From Cohnella silvisoli (lineage in GTDB: Bacteria > Bacillota > Bacilli > Paenibacillales > Paenibacillaceae), in assembly GCF_021190915.1 (NCBI RefSeq), contig NZ_JAIOAP010000012.1, forward strand, positions 1 through 64,000: a stretch of DNA of 64,000 nucleotides. Reading direction: 5' to 3'. Shown here in pieces: positions 8,939 through 17,654 of the stretch. The notes below the pieces were generated by a model. That model saw nothing but the letters and a program-made list of their open reading frames with translations. It did not search any database and was not told the DNA's origin. Positions within the stretch are counted from its first letter, which is position 1, and the number at the start of each line of letters is the position of its first letter. The translations under genes were made by a program, and so were the position numbers.

Positions 8939-10153
8939 ATGAAAGGCAGGCGACCTCCACTGGATTCGAGAACGATTTGGATCAACAATTCGGCTTCCGG
9001 GCTTTATCGTTTTCATGACGATCATCCTTTTCATCCCATACGCCTGGAATTGACGGAAAACCTTTTGCGAGCTTGCGGAGCATTGGATAATAAACAAATG
9101 TCTCCTCCCTTCTCTCAAGAAGAAGCCGAACAAGTTATCCGCGATATTCATAGACCCGATTACATCGATGCAGTAACCGCTTTAAGCTCCGAAAACCCGG
9201 ACATGGCTGCAATAAAGCTAGCCGCGCAATACGGCCTCCAAGCTGATGGGGATACTCCTTATTTTCACGGCATGCATGAAGCTTCTATAGCGGTGGCCGC
9301 CGGGTCTCTCGCAGCAGCTGAAGCGGTTATGTCGGGACGAGCGGATCATGCGCTGCATCTGGCAGGAGGGCTTCATCACGCTTTTCCCGACCGCGCTTCC
9401 GGCTTCTGCGTTTACAATGACGCCGCGGCAGCGATATCCTATATTCGGCATCATTATAAAGCACGAGTACTCTATATCGACACGGATGTTCATCATGGGG
9501 ACGGCGTTCAATGGTTTTTCTATACGGATCCCGAGGTGTTCACGCTATCCATACACGAAACGGGCAAATTTCTGTTTCCAGGCACGGGCTTCCACCATGA
9601 GAGAGGAGATTCCTCCGGCTATGGAGCCTGTCTGAATCTATCCATGGAGCCCTATACGGAAGACGAGTCATGGCTCGATTGTTTCCGGCAAGCCGTGGAG
9701 CATGCCGCCCGCTCCTTCCGACCCGATATTATCGTCAGCCAGCATGGCTGTGATGCGCATGCGTTCGACCCGCTCGCCCATATCCATTGCAGCATGGAAA
9801 TTTATCGTGAAATGCCGCGAATCATCCACGACTTAGCGGATCGTTATACGCAGGGCAAGTGGGTGGCGCTTGGCGGCGGCGGGTATGATCATTGGCGGGT
9901 AGTGCCTAGAGCGTGGAGTTTGTTGTGGCTGGAGATGAGCGGTCATCCTCTTCTCAATAAGATCGATTCAACGGAGAATGGCGGCCCTCTTCCTCAACAA
10001 TGGCCTAACATGAATACGAACCGCAAGCCCGACTTTCCGCTCCCAAGCACATGGCTTGACGACGTGGGTTCCTGGACCTCGATGCCAAGAAGAGCGGAAA
10101 TAACCGCCAAAAACAAAACCATGCTGGAGCTAGCCTTGCAGCATATCGGATAG
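8939..10153 (+). CDS. acuC: AcuC-type deacetylase (histone deacetylase superfamily)
   Basis: Zn-dependent NAD-independent deacetylase that reverses AcuA acetylation of AcsA. HDAC landmarks are present: FHDDHPFHP near the N-terminus, the catalytic pair in GGLHHAFPDRASGFCVYND, the zinc ligands in YIDTDVHHGDGVQ and SQHGCDAHAFDPLAH, and the glycine-rich GGGGYDHW loop. The ATG at 8939 has no good ribosome site. The homologous region begins near residue 12, so the in-frame CTG at 8960, preceded by AAAGGCAGG, is an alternative start; a nearly identical leader (GAAAGGCAGGC) precedes the TTG start of the decarboxylase at 38210. Length is 404 residues, or 397 from CTG. Confidence 0.93.
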   Translation: MKGRRPPLDSRTIWINNSASGLYRFHDDHPFHPIRLELTENLLRACGALDNKQMSPPFSQEEAEQVIRDIHRPDYIDAVTALSSENPDMAAIKLAAQYGLQADGDTPYFHGMHEASIAVAAGSLAAAEAVMSGRADHALHLAGGLHHAFPDRASGFCVYNDAAAAISYIRHHYKARVLYIDTDVHHGDGVQWFFYTDPEVFTLSIHETGKFLFPGTGFHHERGDSSGYGACLNLSMEPYTEDESWLDCFRQAVEHAARSFRPDIIVSQHGCDAHAFDPLAHIHCSMEIYREMPRIIHDLADRYTQGKWVALGGGGYDHWRVVPRAWSLLWLEMSGHPLLNKIDSTENGGPLPQQWPNMNTNRKPDFPLPSTWLDDVGSWTSMPRRAEITAKNKTMLELALQHIG

Positions 10154-10189
10154 GCGTAGATGTCCCCCATATAATACCTCAGGCTTCTT

Positions 10190-10220
10190 AACCGAAATCT
10201 ATTGATTTCGGTTATTTTTT
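10190..10220. terminator. Terminator after acuC
   Basis: AACCGAAATC (10190-10199) pairs with GATTTCGGTT (10204-10213), followed by ATTTTTTAT. It also overlaps the end of the convergent AraC-family gene. Confidence 0.85.
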
Positions 10221-10971
10221 ATAAACATTTATTCCGAAACGTCTTGGGTGTTAACCCGGTTTCACGCTTGAATATGCTGCAGAACTGAGCATCATTTACA
10301 AACCCCGTTTCCGAAGCAATATCGGATATGCGCATTTTTGTGCCCAGCAGCAGAGATTTAGCGAACTCGATCCGCTTGAGAAATATATACCGTAACGGGG
10401 CGATCCCCATTTTTTCTTTAAATAAATGCCTGAACCGCCCATAGCTGTATCCCGACATTATCGCCAATGATTCAACAGAGACATCCTGCTGATAATGTTC
10501 ATCCATGAAGTTAATGACATACTGCAACTGATCTTCCTGCGGCTGCGGAATTCCTTTTAGCCCGATTAATCTTTGAAGATGAATGGTGAGCTCTTCAACC
10601 ATTAGATTAAGCATATCGGAATATCCGTCCCGCTTTTGCGTGAACTCCTGTTTCATGCGAAGAAGGAATTGTCCGATCGTTTGATCGTTGTCATCCTCGT
10701 ACATGCTTTTCAAATCCTTCAAATCAACATGACTGGAATGAAACCCGATGCAAAGCACGTCAGATTCCTCTGCTACATGGTGCTCATCATGCAGAACGTG
10801 GGGAGAAATAATTGCAAAACTATTGTCCTGGAAGTTGTATTTCCGCCTTCCGATTTGCGTTACCCCCTGCCCCCGAAAATAATAAACGAGTTCGTGGCAG
10901 CCATGCTGATGGGCTTGGATGTAAGTTTGCTGCGGATGCTTGATAAAGAAAATGAAATTAATCCGGCTCAT
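10219..10971 (-). CDS. AraC-family transcription regulator
   Basis: 250 residues with an N-terminal cupin-like sensing half (HQHGCHELVYYFRGQG near residues 20-36) and a C-terminal AraC double helix-turn-helix (VSVESLAIMSGYSYGRFRHL and ISDIASETGFVNDAQFCSIF KR-type second helix). It is transcribed divergently from the nucleoside hydrolase/ABC importer operon, so it most likely senses the imported compound or its product and activates that operon (inference from position). It is preceded by a clear ribosome site, GGAGGTGA, at about 10977. Confidence 0.9.
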   Translation of the reverse strand: MSRINFIFFIKHPQQTYIQAHQHGCHELVYYFRGQGVTQIGRRKYNFQDNSFAIISPHVLHDEHHVAEESDVLCIGFHSSHVDLKDLKSMYEDDNDQTIGQFLLRMKQEFTQKRDGYSDMLNLMVEELTIHLQRLIGLKGIPQPQEDQLQYVINFMDEHYQQDVSVESLAIMSGYSYGRFRHLFKEKMGIAPLRYIFLKRIEFAKSLLLGTKMRISDIASETGFVNDAQFCSIFKRETGLTPKTFRNKCL

Positions 10972-11125
10972 GCATTCACCTCCTCCCTACATATAATTAG
11001 CCAAATCATATAATAGTTCGATCGAAAATAGATAATGATTTATTTGGATTCTTGTTATGATTATATCACCCCGCTAATCAAATCATAAATTAGAAGGGAA
11101 GACAACTTGTTTATTCGGCTTCAAA

Positions 11126-11139
11126 CGTAAGCGATTACA
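11126..11139 (+). promoter_or_regulatory. cre-like CcpA operator before the nucleoside hydrolase operon
   Basis: CGTAAGCGATTACA matches the cre consensus TGNAARCGNWWWCA at 13 of 14 positions. It lies 39 bp before the start codon and suggests catabolite repression of the operon. The rest of 10972-11125 is AT-rich and probably holds the AraC-regulator sites, but I could not define them. Confidence 0.6.
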
Positions 11140-11177
11140 ACAATAAAACCTGTATAAAGGATGGAAGGAATTTGACT

Positions 11178-12083
11178 ATGAATCGAATTATTATCGACAC
11201 GGATATCGGCAGCGATATCGATGACGCAATGGCATTGGCACTTGCTATGAGATCTCCGGAAATAACTATAGAAGGCGTAACGACCGTTTACGGAGACGTC
11301 GACTTGCGGGCCAGAATGACTCGAAAAATGCTTCAGTATGGACAAAGAGAAGATGTACGGGTTTATCCAGGCATCAACAAGCCCCTGCTCCACAATCGAG
11401 AAATCTGGCTTGCGGGACATGAGGGCAAAGGAATTCTAACGGAGGAGGACGTTAATCTTGAGATCGAGTCAAAGCATGCCGTTGATTTCATTATCGAGAC
11501 CGTGATGGCCAATCCCGGACAAATCACTTTGGTACCGATCGGCCCCCTTACTAATATCGCCGCATGCATTATTCGCGAGCCGGAACTGGTGAACAATGTA
11601 AAGGAGATTATCATGATGGGCGGCGTAACGCGCCTTGGCGATAACGGAGCCAGCCTTGCGACGGTAGAGCATAATATCGTCAGCGATCCGGAAGCAGCGT
11701 CTCTCGTATTCGGAAGCGGGGCCAAAATCGTAATGGTAGGACTCGATGTCACACTCAAAGTGGTTATTACGGACGAAGAACAACGCAGGCTGCATGAGAC
11801 TGGAGATCCACTGAATATGGCTTTAGCACGAATGCTGGAGGAATGGTTCAGCTTTGTCAAGAAACCAAAAACCTTTATGCATGATCCGTTAACCATTTCT
11901 TTATTAATCGACCGGACGCTCGTGCGTACGAAGAAAATGAAAGTTCATGTCGAGTATGACCATCGTCAGAAGACGGGCCAAACCGTAGCTGCTTTGTCCG
12001 ATGACGGGAACGTCGAGGTGTGTCTGGAGGTCGATCAAGACAGATTCATGAAACTGCTCATGGAGAGGCTGACTACGATATAA
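11178..12083 (+). CDS. Nucleoside hydrolase (IUNH family)
   Basis: Cleaves the N-glycosidic bond of ribonucleosides to ribose and a base. The Ca-binding signature DTDIGSDIDDAMAL stands at residues 7-20, and GPLTNIA near 122 and HNIVSDPEAA near 162 complete the active-site set. I start at ATG 11178 after GGAAGGAA, not at the TTG six bases upstream; length is 301 residues. It heads an operon with a binding protein and two permeases, so it probably processes the imported nucleoside. The exact base preference (purine or pyrimidine) cannot be read from the sequence. Confidence 0.92.
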   Translation: MNRIIIDTDIGSDIDDAMALALAMRSPEITIEGVTTVYGDVDLRARMTRKMLQYGQREDVRVYPGINKPLLHNREIWLAGHEGKGILTEEDVNLEIESKHAVDFIIETVMANPGQITLVPIGPLTNIAACIIREPELVNNVKEIIMMGGVTRLGDNGASLATVEHNIVSDPEAASLVFGSGAKIVMVGLDVTLKVVITDEEQRRLHETGDPLNMALARMLEEWFSFVKKPKTFMHDPLTISLLIDRTLVRTKKMKVHVEYDHRQKTGQTVAALSDDGNVEVCLEVDQDRFMKLLMERLTTI

Positions 12084-12144
12084 ATGCAGTCGAACGCGGT
12101 CATTAGCTGAACTCAATCGATATATAAAAGGGGATTATTAACCA

Positions 12145-13473
12145 ATGAAAAAATCATTACCTCTTCTTCTGCTGCTTGCGTTAATTACGACCATCTTGGC
12201 CGGCTGCCAATCCAAAAACGACGTTTCCCCCGATACCGCAAGCGAAACGACCGGCCAGAATGCTGGCAAAGAAACCGAAATTACGATGGTTACCCTCAGC
12301 GATTACGATAAATACGGTCTTAACGATGTAATCTCCAGCTTCGAGAAAGCAAATCCAACAATTAAGGTAAAGCTGGAAATGTACCCTTTTAACAACTACT
12401 TCGAAACCCTCGAAGTCAAACTAGGCTCAAGGTCCACCGATTACGATCTTATCATGGTGGATGGTCCGCTCATCTCCAACTACACGGTAAAAGGATATTT
12501 GGCTCCTCTTGACTCCTACCTGAAGCCGGAGCAGTGGAATTCCAAATGGGTGGATTCCTCTGTAAAGGCCGGAACCTATAACGGTAAATTGATGGCGGCG
12601 CCGATGGATACATCTACTCAGGTGCTCTATTACAACAAAGATCTTTTTGAACAAAAAGGAATTACGCCTCCGTCCTCCGATCCGGATCAAAGATGGACTT
12701 GGGAGCAAGTTGTCGATGCAGCCGCAAAGCTGACCTACGACACCAATGGAGACGGCCAGAACGATGTGTTCGGATTCGGGTTCGAACAAGTTAGCCGCGC
12801 CTATCAAATTCTTTCCCTTTCGGATAGCCTTGGAGCCAAACCGCTTAGCGATGACGGTTTGGTGGCGACGGGTTATACCAATTCCGACAAATTCGTTCAG
12901 GCCGGTAAGTTCTATTACGATTTGTTTCATACTTCCAAGGTAAGTCCAAAAACGGATCAAACCCAAGAATATTTCAAGACGGGTAAGCTGGCCATGCTGA
13001 TCGGCGGCACTTGGGATCCGAAAATATTCGCCGAGGCGAAGGTTAACTTCGGTATTGCGCTGCATCCTTATTTCGCCGGTCAGAAAGCGGCTACGCCTAC
13101 TGGCAGCTGGCACCTTGGCATCAGCGAGACATCGGGGAAGAAAGAAGCCGCCGCTAAATTCATTGAATATTTGACCCTGGGAGAGGGAGCGAAAATTTGG
13201 TTTGAAAAAGACGGTTCGCTTCCAGCCAACGTGGACGTCCTAAACGCAATTGATCAGGATCCGAAGTACGATCAATTCCCGAACAACTTATACCGCATCG
13301 CTTCCTATGAAGCCAAAAATACGGCCGTCTCTAGACCGGTGACCCCAGGATACTTGGATTGGGAATCCCTTTATTTCAAAGCTTTCGAGGACATCCGCAA
13401 CGGCATTGAGCCGAAGCAAGCGCTTGATGGTATTGTCACGCAAATGGATCGCCAGTTGAAAAAGTATGAATAG
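12145..13473 (+). CDS. ABC importer solute-binding lipoprotein (family 1, CUT1 type)
   Basis: 442-residue extracellular lipoprotein. The N-terminus is a Lys-positive signal peptide ending in the lipobox LAGC (Cys near residue 20), followed by a polar linker. The body has the typical CUT1 receptor pattern: TYNGKLMAAPMDTSTQVLYYNK, LFEQKGITPP, FKTGKLAMLIGG and a C-terminal helix. It is preceded by AAAAGGGGA. CUT1 receptors mostly bind oligosaccharides, but here the operon partner is a nucleoside hydrolase, so nucleosides or a related glycoside are plausible ligands (inference). Confidence 0.92.
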   Translation: MKKSLPLLLLLALITTILAGCQSKNDVSPDTASETTGQNAGKETEITMVTLSDYDKYGLNDVISSFEKANPTIKVKLEMYPFNNYFETLEVKLGSRSTDYDLIMVDGPLISNYTVKGYLAPLDSYLKPEQWNSKWVDSSVKAGTYNGKLMAAPMDTSTQVLYYNKDLFEQKGITPPSSDPDQRWTWEQVVDAAAKLTYDTNGDGQNDVFGFGFEQVSRAYQILSLSDSLGAKPLSDDGLVATGYTNSDKFVQAGKFYYDLFHTSKVSPKTDQTQEYFKTGKLAMLIGGTWDPKIFAEAKVNFGIALHPYFAGQKAATPTGSWHLGISETSGKKEAAAKFIEYLTLGEGAKIWFEKDGSLPANVDVLNAIDQDPKYDQFPNNLYRIASYEAKNTAVSRPVTPGYLDWESLYFKAFEDIRNGIEPKQALDGIVTQMDRQLKKYE

Positions 13474-13487
13474 AAGGGGCAGCCCAC

Positions 13488-14348
13488 ATGGCCAAAGTGA
13501 AGTACACGCCCTACTTATTCTTGCTGCCAGCAGTCTTGTTACTTCTTATTTTCAAAATGTATCCGATCGTTCTGGGGTTTAAAACAAGTCTTTACACGGA
13601 AAGTTTCATCGGCAACATCGAATCGTTCGCGGGTTTTGACAACTACACGGGACTGTTCACGGATACAGTGTTTTGGAAATCGGTATACGTGACATTGTTT
13701 CTGAACGTCTTCATCAACCCGATTCAAGTCGTTTTATCCTTTATACTAGCGATTCTGCTTAACAAAAAGTTAAAAGGGATTAGTCTATTCCGCAGCATCA
13801 ATCTGCTGCCCGTCGTCGTATCGCTCCCGATTGCATGCATCCTATGGAACATCATGCTAAGCCCGGAACAAGGCATCGTGAATTCGATTTTGAATTTCCT
13901 TCATTTGCCCCAACAGCCTTTCCTTGCAAGCCAGCATCAGGCCATTTGGATCATTATCGCGATCGCGACCTGGAAAGGGGTTGGATACTGGTCCGTCTTC
14001 CTGCTCGCAGGGCTGCAGGAGGTTCCTGATTCGTTGTATGAAGCGGCTAATATCGATGGCGCAAGCAAATGGGAGCAATTCAAAAACGTCACTTTTCCGT
14101 TGATGAAGCGACCGCTCACCTTCGTTACCGTAACCGATACGGTTACCAACTTCTTGTTGTTTGCGCCTATGTATCTTCTGACCAAAGGTGGACCCCAGAA
14201 CAGTACCAACGTATTGATGCTGGAAAGCTACAACAGCGCCTTCGTCTATTCGGACCCGGGGAGAGCCTCCGCGATCGTCATGTTGCTGTTAATTCTAATT
14301 TTGACCATTATCGCCTTGCAATTTCGTATGCTTCGTTCCAAGGTATGA
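13488..14348 (+). CDS. ABC sugar-type importer permease 1 (MalF-like)
   Basis: 286-residue integral membrane protein with about six membrane segments. The EAA loop that contacts the ATPase is visible near residue 188 as EAANIDGASKWEQFKNVTFP. It starts 14 bp after the binding-protein gene behind GAAGGGG and belongs to the same operon. No ATPase gene is present in the operon; as in other Firmicute CUT1 systems it presumably shares a general MsmK/MsmX-type ATPase encoded elsewhere. Confidence 0.92.
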   Translation: MAKVKYTPYLFLLPAVLLLLIFKMYPIVLGFKTSLYTESFIGNIESFAGFDNYTGLFTDTVFWKSVYVTLFLNVFINPIQVVLSFILAILLNKKLKGISLFRSINLLPVVVSLPIACILWNIMLSPEQGIVNSILNFLHLPQQPFLASQHQAIWIIIAIATWKGVGYWSVFLLAGLQEVPDSLYEAANIDGASKWEQFKNVTFPLMKRPLTFVTVTDTVTNFLLFAPMYLLTKGGPQNSTNVLMLESYNSAFVYSDPGRASAIVMLLLILILTIIALQFRMLRSKV

Positions 14349-14368
14349 CATCAGGGAGGTATTCGCTC

Positions 14369-15211
14369 GTGGCCTCGACCAAACCGATCAAGGAAATTGC
14401 TTATTACGCGCTTCATATTCTGATCGTGCTGGCGATCGTCTCGCCGTTGCTGTTTGCATTAGTCTCTTCCGTGAGGCCCTTAAACGACATCTTTAAGTAC
14501 GTGTCGCCGGTAACTTGGAGAACGTTTATCCCAACGGAGATTACCCTGCAAGCTTATGTTGATTTATTCAAGGAATGGGCATTTGGCACCATCCTTTTCA
14601 ACACGCTCTTGGTGGCTGTAGCTACGGTTTTATTCGGCATTATCATTGGATCGATGGCTGCGTTTTCTTTTGCCAAATTCGAATTCAAGGGCAAGAGCCT
14701 GCTATTCGGTTTTGTATTGCTGACCTTCATGATTCCGTTCGAAGTCATCGCCATTCCCCTATACCGGCTTATCGACCAGCTCAATTGGATCGACTCTTAT
14801 TATGCGTTGATCGTTCCAGCGGTCGCGAACGGATTGGTTATCTTCTTGTATCGTCAGTTTTTCATGGACTTGCCGAACGCTTTAATTGAATCCGCTCTTC
14901 TTGACGGCGCCCGTTGGTGGAAAATTTATACCGCAATCATAATGCCTCTATGCAAACCGGTGTCTATCAGCGCAGGATTGATGCTTTTCATCTCGCAGTG
15001 GGAATCGTTCCTCTGGCCGCTTCTCGTAACGCACTCACAGAAATTCAGGGTCATCCAAGTGGCATTAAGCGATTTTACGACGGAACACTCTACCCTATGG
15101 AACGAAATGTTCGCCATGGCGGTAATCGCGGTCATTATCCCGATTCTGATCTTGCTCCCACTCCAGCGCTACTTTGTGCAAGGAGTTACGAACACCGGGA
15201 TTAAAGAGTAA
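14369..15211 (+). CDS. ABC sugar-type importer permease 2 (MalG-like)
   Basis: 280-residue membrane partner of the preceding permease. The EAA loop reads ESALLDGARWWKIYTAIIMP near residue 178. I choose the GTG at 14369 because GGGAGGT lies 8 bp upstream; an in-frame ATG at 14345 overlaps the stop of the previous gene (ATGA) but lacks a properly spaced ribosome site. The frame is open far upstream inside the previous gene, which is only a shadow. It is the last gene of the operon before a strong terminator. Confidence 0.92.
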   Translation: MASTKPIKEIAYYALHILIVLAIVSPLLFALVSSVRPLNDIFKYVSPVTWRTFIPTEITLQAYVDLFKEWAFGTILFNTLLVAVATVLFGIIIGSMAAFSFAKFEFKGKSLLFGFVLLTFMIPFEVIAIPLYRLIDQLNWIDSYYALIVPAVANGLVIFLYRQFFMDLPNALIESALLDGARWWKIYTAIIMPLCKPVSISAGLMLFISQWESFLWPLLVTHSQKFRVIQVALSDFTTEHSTLWNEMFAMAVIAVIIPILILLPLQRYFVQGVTNTGIKE

Positions 15212-15215
15212 CTGA

Positions 15216-15260
15216 AAAAGCCAAGCCTACCGATACAACCGGGATGGCTTGGCTTTTATT
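15216..15260. terminator. Bidirectional terminator between the importer operon and mtnN
   Basis: AAAAGCCAAGCC (15216-15227) pairs with GGCTTGGCTTTT (15246-15257). A and T runs flank both sides of the convergent genes. Confidence 0.9.
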
Positions 15261-15961
15261 TATAGTGCTTTTACCATCTCATTCACGATAGCAAAAGATC
15301 GATTAGCTGCCTCTACCGTAAACTCCGCGAAATTAACATGAGCAGAGCCGTCCGCTTTATCCGACATCGAACGGATAATGACATGCGGAATGTTATTCAT
15401 GTAGCATACTTGGGCTACGGATGCCCCTTCCATCTCCGTGCAGGCACCACCTAGCTCGTCATATAGTCCCTTCACGGTAGACCGATCGGCGATAAATTGA
15501 TCTCCGGACAGCACTTTTCCAGTAAGGCACCGGTCGGCATATACTTTCTGCCCGGCTGCCTCCGCTAACGCGATTAATCCGCTGTCGGATGGATATTCCG
15601 ACACTTCTTGATAAGGGATCGTCCCTCGCGGGAAGCCTAGGGCCGTAACGTCGACGTCATGCTGCAAGCTGCTTGTCGAGATTACGATGTCTCCGATGTT
15701 CAATTGCGGGTCTACAGCCCCTGCCACGCCGGTGAAGATAATCGCGTCCGCGCCAAAGCGATCAATCAATATTTGGGTACAAACCGCCGCATTGACTTTA
15801 CCCACCCCCGAGCGGGTTAGAACGACTTTCTTGCCTTGGAATTCACCCCGATGATACGTAATGCCGGCATGTTGTTCTGTCAGTCTATTATCCAACTGTG
15901 CCAGCAGCAGCTCGATTTCTTCCTGCATGGCACCCATAATCCCTATTGTTCCGTAAGTCAT
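15260..15961 (-). CDS. mtnN: 5'-methylthioadenosine/S-adenosylhomocysteine nucleosidase
   Basis: Hydrolyses MTA and SAH, removing inhibitory by-products of SAM use and feeding methionine salvage. The 233-residue protein (from ATG 15961, after GGAGAGG) matches the family length. Motifs: IGIMGAMQEEIELL at the N-terminus, FTGVAGAVDPQLNIGDIVIS around residue 73, and TEMEGASVAQVCY with the substrate-binding Glu near 174. An upstream frame extension of 14 residues lacks a better ribosome site. It lies downstream of ccpA on the same strand, separated by a hairpin. Confidence 0.95.
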   Translation of the reverse strand: MTYGTIGIMGAMQEEIELLLAQLDNRLTEQHAGITYHRGEFQGKKVVLTRSGVGKVNAAVCTQILIDRFGADAIIFTGVAGAVDPQLNIGDIVISTSSLQHDVDVTALGFPRGTIPYQEVSEYPSDSGLIALAEAAGQKVYADRCLTGKVLSGDQFIADRSTVKGLYDELGGACTEMEGASVAQVCYMNNIPHVIIRSMSDKADGSAHVNFAEFTVEAANRSFAIVNEMVKAL

Positions 15962-15993
15962 TATGATCATCCTCTCCAATCTTCTCATAAAGA

Positions 15994-16028
15994 GGCCCCG
16001 CACCGTCGGAAAATATCGGTGCAGGGCT
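15994..16028 (-). terminator. Hairpin after ccpA
   Basis: Stem CCCTGCACCG / CGGTGCGGGG read on the minus strand, followed by a short T-containing run (CTCTTTAT). Probably a terminator, though the U-tract is poor and read-through to mtnN is possible. Confidence 0.6.
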
Positions 16029-16051
16029 TTCTATCTTTTCATTCATTTCCT

Positions 16052-17065
16052 TTAGTTGCCTTTAGGCCCCGTAACGGAACGGCGAGTAATTAATTCATGC
16101 GGCAAAGTCACCTTGGAATTCTCCACGGATTCTTTCTTCATCAGCTTCGTGAGAAGCCTCATGGAGACAGCGCCGATATCGTACATCGGCTGTGCCACCG
16201 TAGTCAGAAGAGGGCGAACCATGGAAGAAATACGGCTGTTGTCCACGCTGATGACGGAAACGTCTTCGGGAACGTTGAGACCGGCATCCTGAATGCAATG
16301 TATCGCTCCGATCGCCATTTCATCCGTCGCGGAGAATACCGCCGTAGGACGTTCGGGCAAATCGAGGAAATATTGCATTGCCTCAATACCTGACTCGTAC
16401 TTATAATTGCCGATTCTGACGAATTCCTCGCGGTACGGCAAGCCGGCTTGGGAAAGCGCGCGTTTGTAGCCTTGGTAACGAGCGTAACCGTTCGCTGGAT
16501 CCTGCAAAGTGCCGCTGATCATGGCAATCGACTTATGTCCTTCTTCGATGAGTCGATTAACCGCATCGAAAGCAGCATCTTCGTGGTTAATGTCCACGGA
16601 CGGGATCGAGCTCTTCTCGTCGGTCGTCGCGCAAAGCACGATTGGAACATTAGAAGATTTGAAAGCTTGGACGTGCTCGTCCGTCACCGCGCCGCCCATG
16701 AATAACAAGCCGTCGACCTGTTTCTCCAAGAGCGTATTGATGACTCTGATCTCTTTGTCTTTACGTTTGTCCGCATTACAAAGAATAATATTGTAATGAT
16801 ACATATTGGCAATATCTTCGATGCCCCGTGCGACTTCAGCAAATATCGCATTAGCAATATCGGGGATGACAACGCCGACCGTTGTCGTTTTCTTGCTCGC
16901 TAAACCGCGAGCAACAGCATTAGGCCGATAGCCGAGACGCTCAATGGCTTCGTATACCTTCTTGCGGGTTTGCGGTTTGACATTCGGATTGTTGTTGACG
17001 ACTCGAGATACTGTCGCCATCGAAACACCAGCTTCGCGTGCCACGTCGTAAATGGTTACCGTCAC
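16052..17065 (-). CDS. ccpA: Catabolite control protein A
   Basis: LacI-family regulator that with HPr-Ser-P binds cre sites and mediates carbon catabolite repression and activation. The helix-turn-helix TIYDVAREAGVSMATVSRVV, the hinge RPNAVARGLASKKTTTVGVV and the core (ARGIEDIANMY, SATDEMAIGAIH, QPMYDIGAVSMRLLTKLM) all read as CcpA. I start at GTG 17065 after TTGGAGCGA, giving 338 codons including the start; the open frame goes 17 codons further without homology. Its likely targets in this window include acsA and the nucleoside-hydrolase operon, both with cre-like boxes. Confidence 0.95.
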   Translation of the reverse strand: MTVTIYDVAREAGVSMATVSRVVNNNPNVKPQTRKKVYEAIERLGYRPNAVARGLASKKTTTVGVVIPDIANAIFAEVARGIEDIANMYHYNIILCNADKRKDKEIRVINTLLEKQVDGLLFMGGAVTDEHVQAFKSSNVPIVLCATTDEKSSIPSVDINHEDAAFDAVNRLIEEGHKSIAMISGTLQDPANGYARYQGYKRALSQAGLPYREEFVRIGNYKYESGIEAMQYFLDLPERPTAVFSATDEMAIGAIHCIQDAGLNVPEDVSVISVDNSRISSMVRPLLTTVAQPMYDIGAVSMRLLTKLMKKESVENSKVTLPHELITRRSVTGPKGN

Positions 17066-17130
17066 AATAGTTCGCTCCAATGTTCGTGACCTGGATGCAT
17101 AAGCTTGTCCGGTCATGGATTATTAAGGTA

Positions 17131-17159
17131 ATCATACGACAAAACCGCATGTTTAGCAA
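17131..17159 (-). promoter_or_regulatory. ccpA promoter
   Basis: On the minus strand TTGCTA, a 17-bp spacer and TATGAT form a good sigma-A promoter about 65 bp before the GTG start. Confidence 0.7.
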
Positions 17160-17195
17160 TCTGACATGTGGTTTATTGACCGCATGAAGTTGAGA

Positions 17196-17555
17196 TTAGG
17201 GGTTGTTCACAGAAGATCCAAGCTTTTCCGATAGGAAAGAGTACGTAATATGCCAATGCGAGGTATCCCACACCGGTTGGCCATCCTTCACAAGAATCGT
17301 TTGCGGAGAGGCATGTTTGATTCCTAATTGCTCGGCGATCGCGTTGCTTACCGGACGTTCCTCGATGACGTGGACGATTGCAAAATCTACCGGAGCAGTC
17401 GCCGCATCCTCTATGTAGTGCATTAATTCTTCGTGTGCCCCGGCGCTGATCGAGCAACTCGTACTATGTTTGAAAATAAGCAATGGCTTATCGGAACTCG
17501 CTTTTAATGCATCGTCCCATTGCTCAACCGTCATAAGCTGTTGAATGCCCGCCAT
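17196..17555 (-). CDS. ytxJ: YtxJ-like bacillithiol-system redox protein
   Basis: A 119-residue thioredoxin-fold protein with LLIFKHSTSCSISAGAHEE near residues 25-43; the single Cys in STSCSIS is the family's reactive thiol. Family knowledge: YtxJ is linked to bacillithiol-dependent redox control, possibly as a monothiol bacilliredoxin. HVIEERPVSNAIAE and the cis-Pro region SPQTILVKDGQPVWDTSH fit the fold. It starts after AGGAGGCTG and has no operon partner that explains a specific substrate. Confidence 0.85.
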   Translation of the reverse strand: MAGIQQLMTVEQWDDALKASSDKPLLIFKHSTSCSISAGAHEELMHYIEDAATAPVDFAIVHVIEERPVSNAIAEQLGIKHASPQTILVKDGQPVWDTSHWHITYSFLSEKLGSSVNNP

Positions 17556-17611
17556 CTTTCAGCCTCCTTTAGAGTCAATATGATAATCGTATCAGAAAAA
17601 AGAACCATTCG

Positions 17612-17638
17612 CAAAAAAACGGGGGATACGACCCCCGC
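17612..17638 (-). terminator. Terminator after the YgiT-type zinc-finger gene
   Basis: Read on the minus strand: GCGGGGG-TCGTAT-CCCCCGT followed by seven T. A strong intrinsic terminator. Confidence 0.9.
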
Positions 17639-17654
17639 TTACCGTTTTTGATCA

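Noticed and set aside
14069..14368. N-terminal extension of the second importer permease
   Set aside because: This frame lies inside the first permease gene, encodes no membrane protein features, and a good ribosome site stands before GTG 14369.
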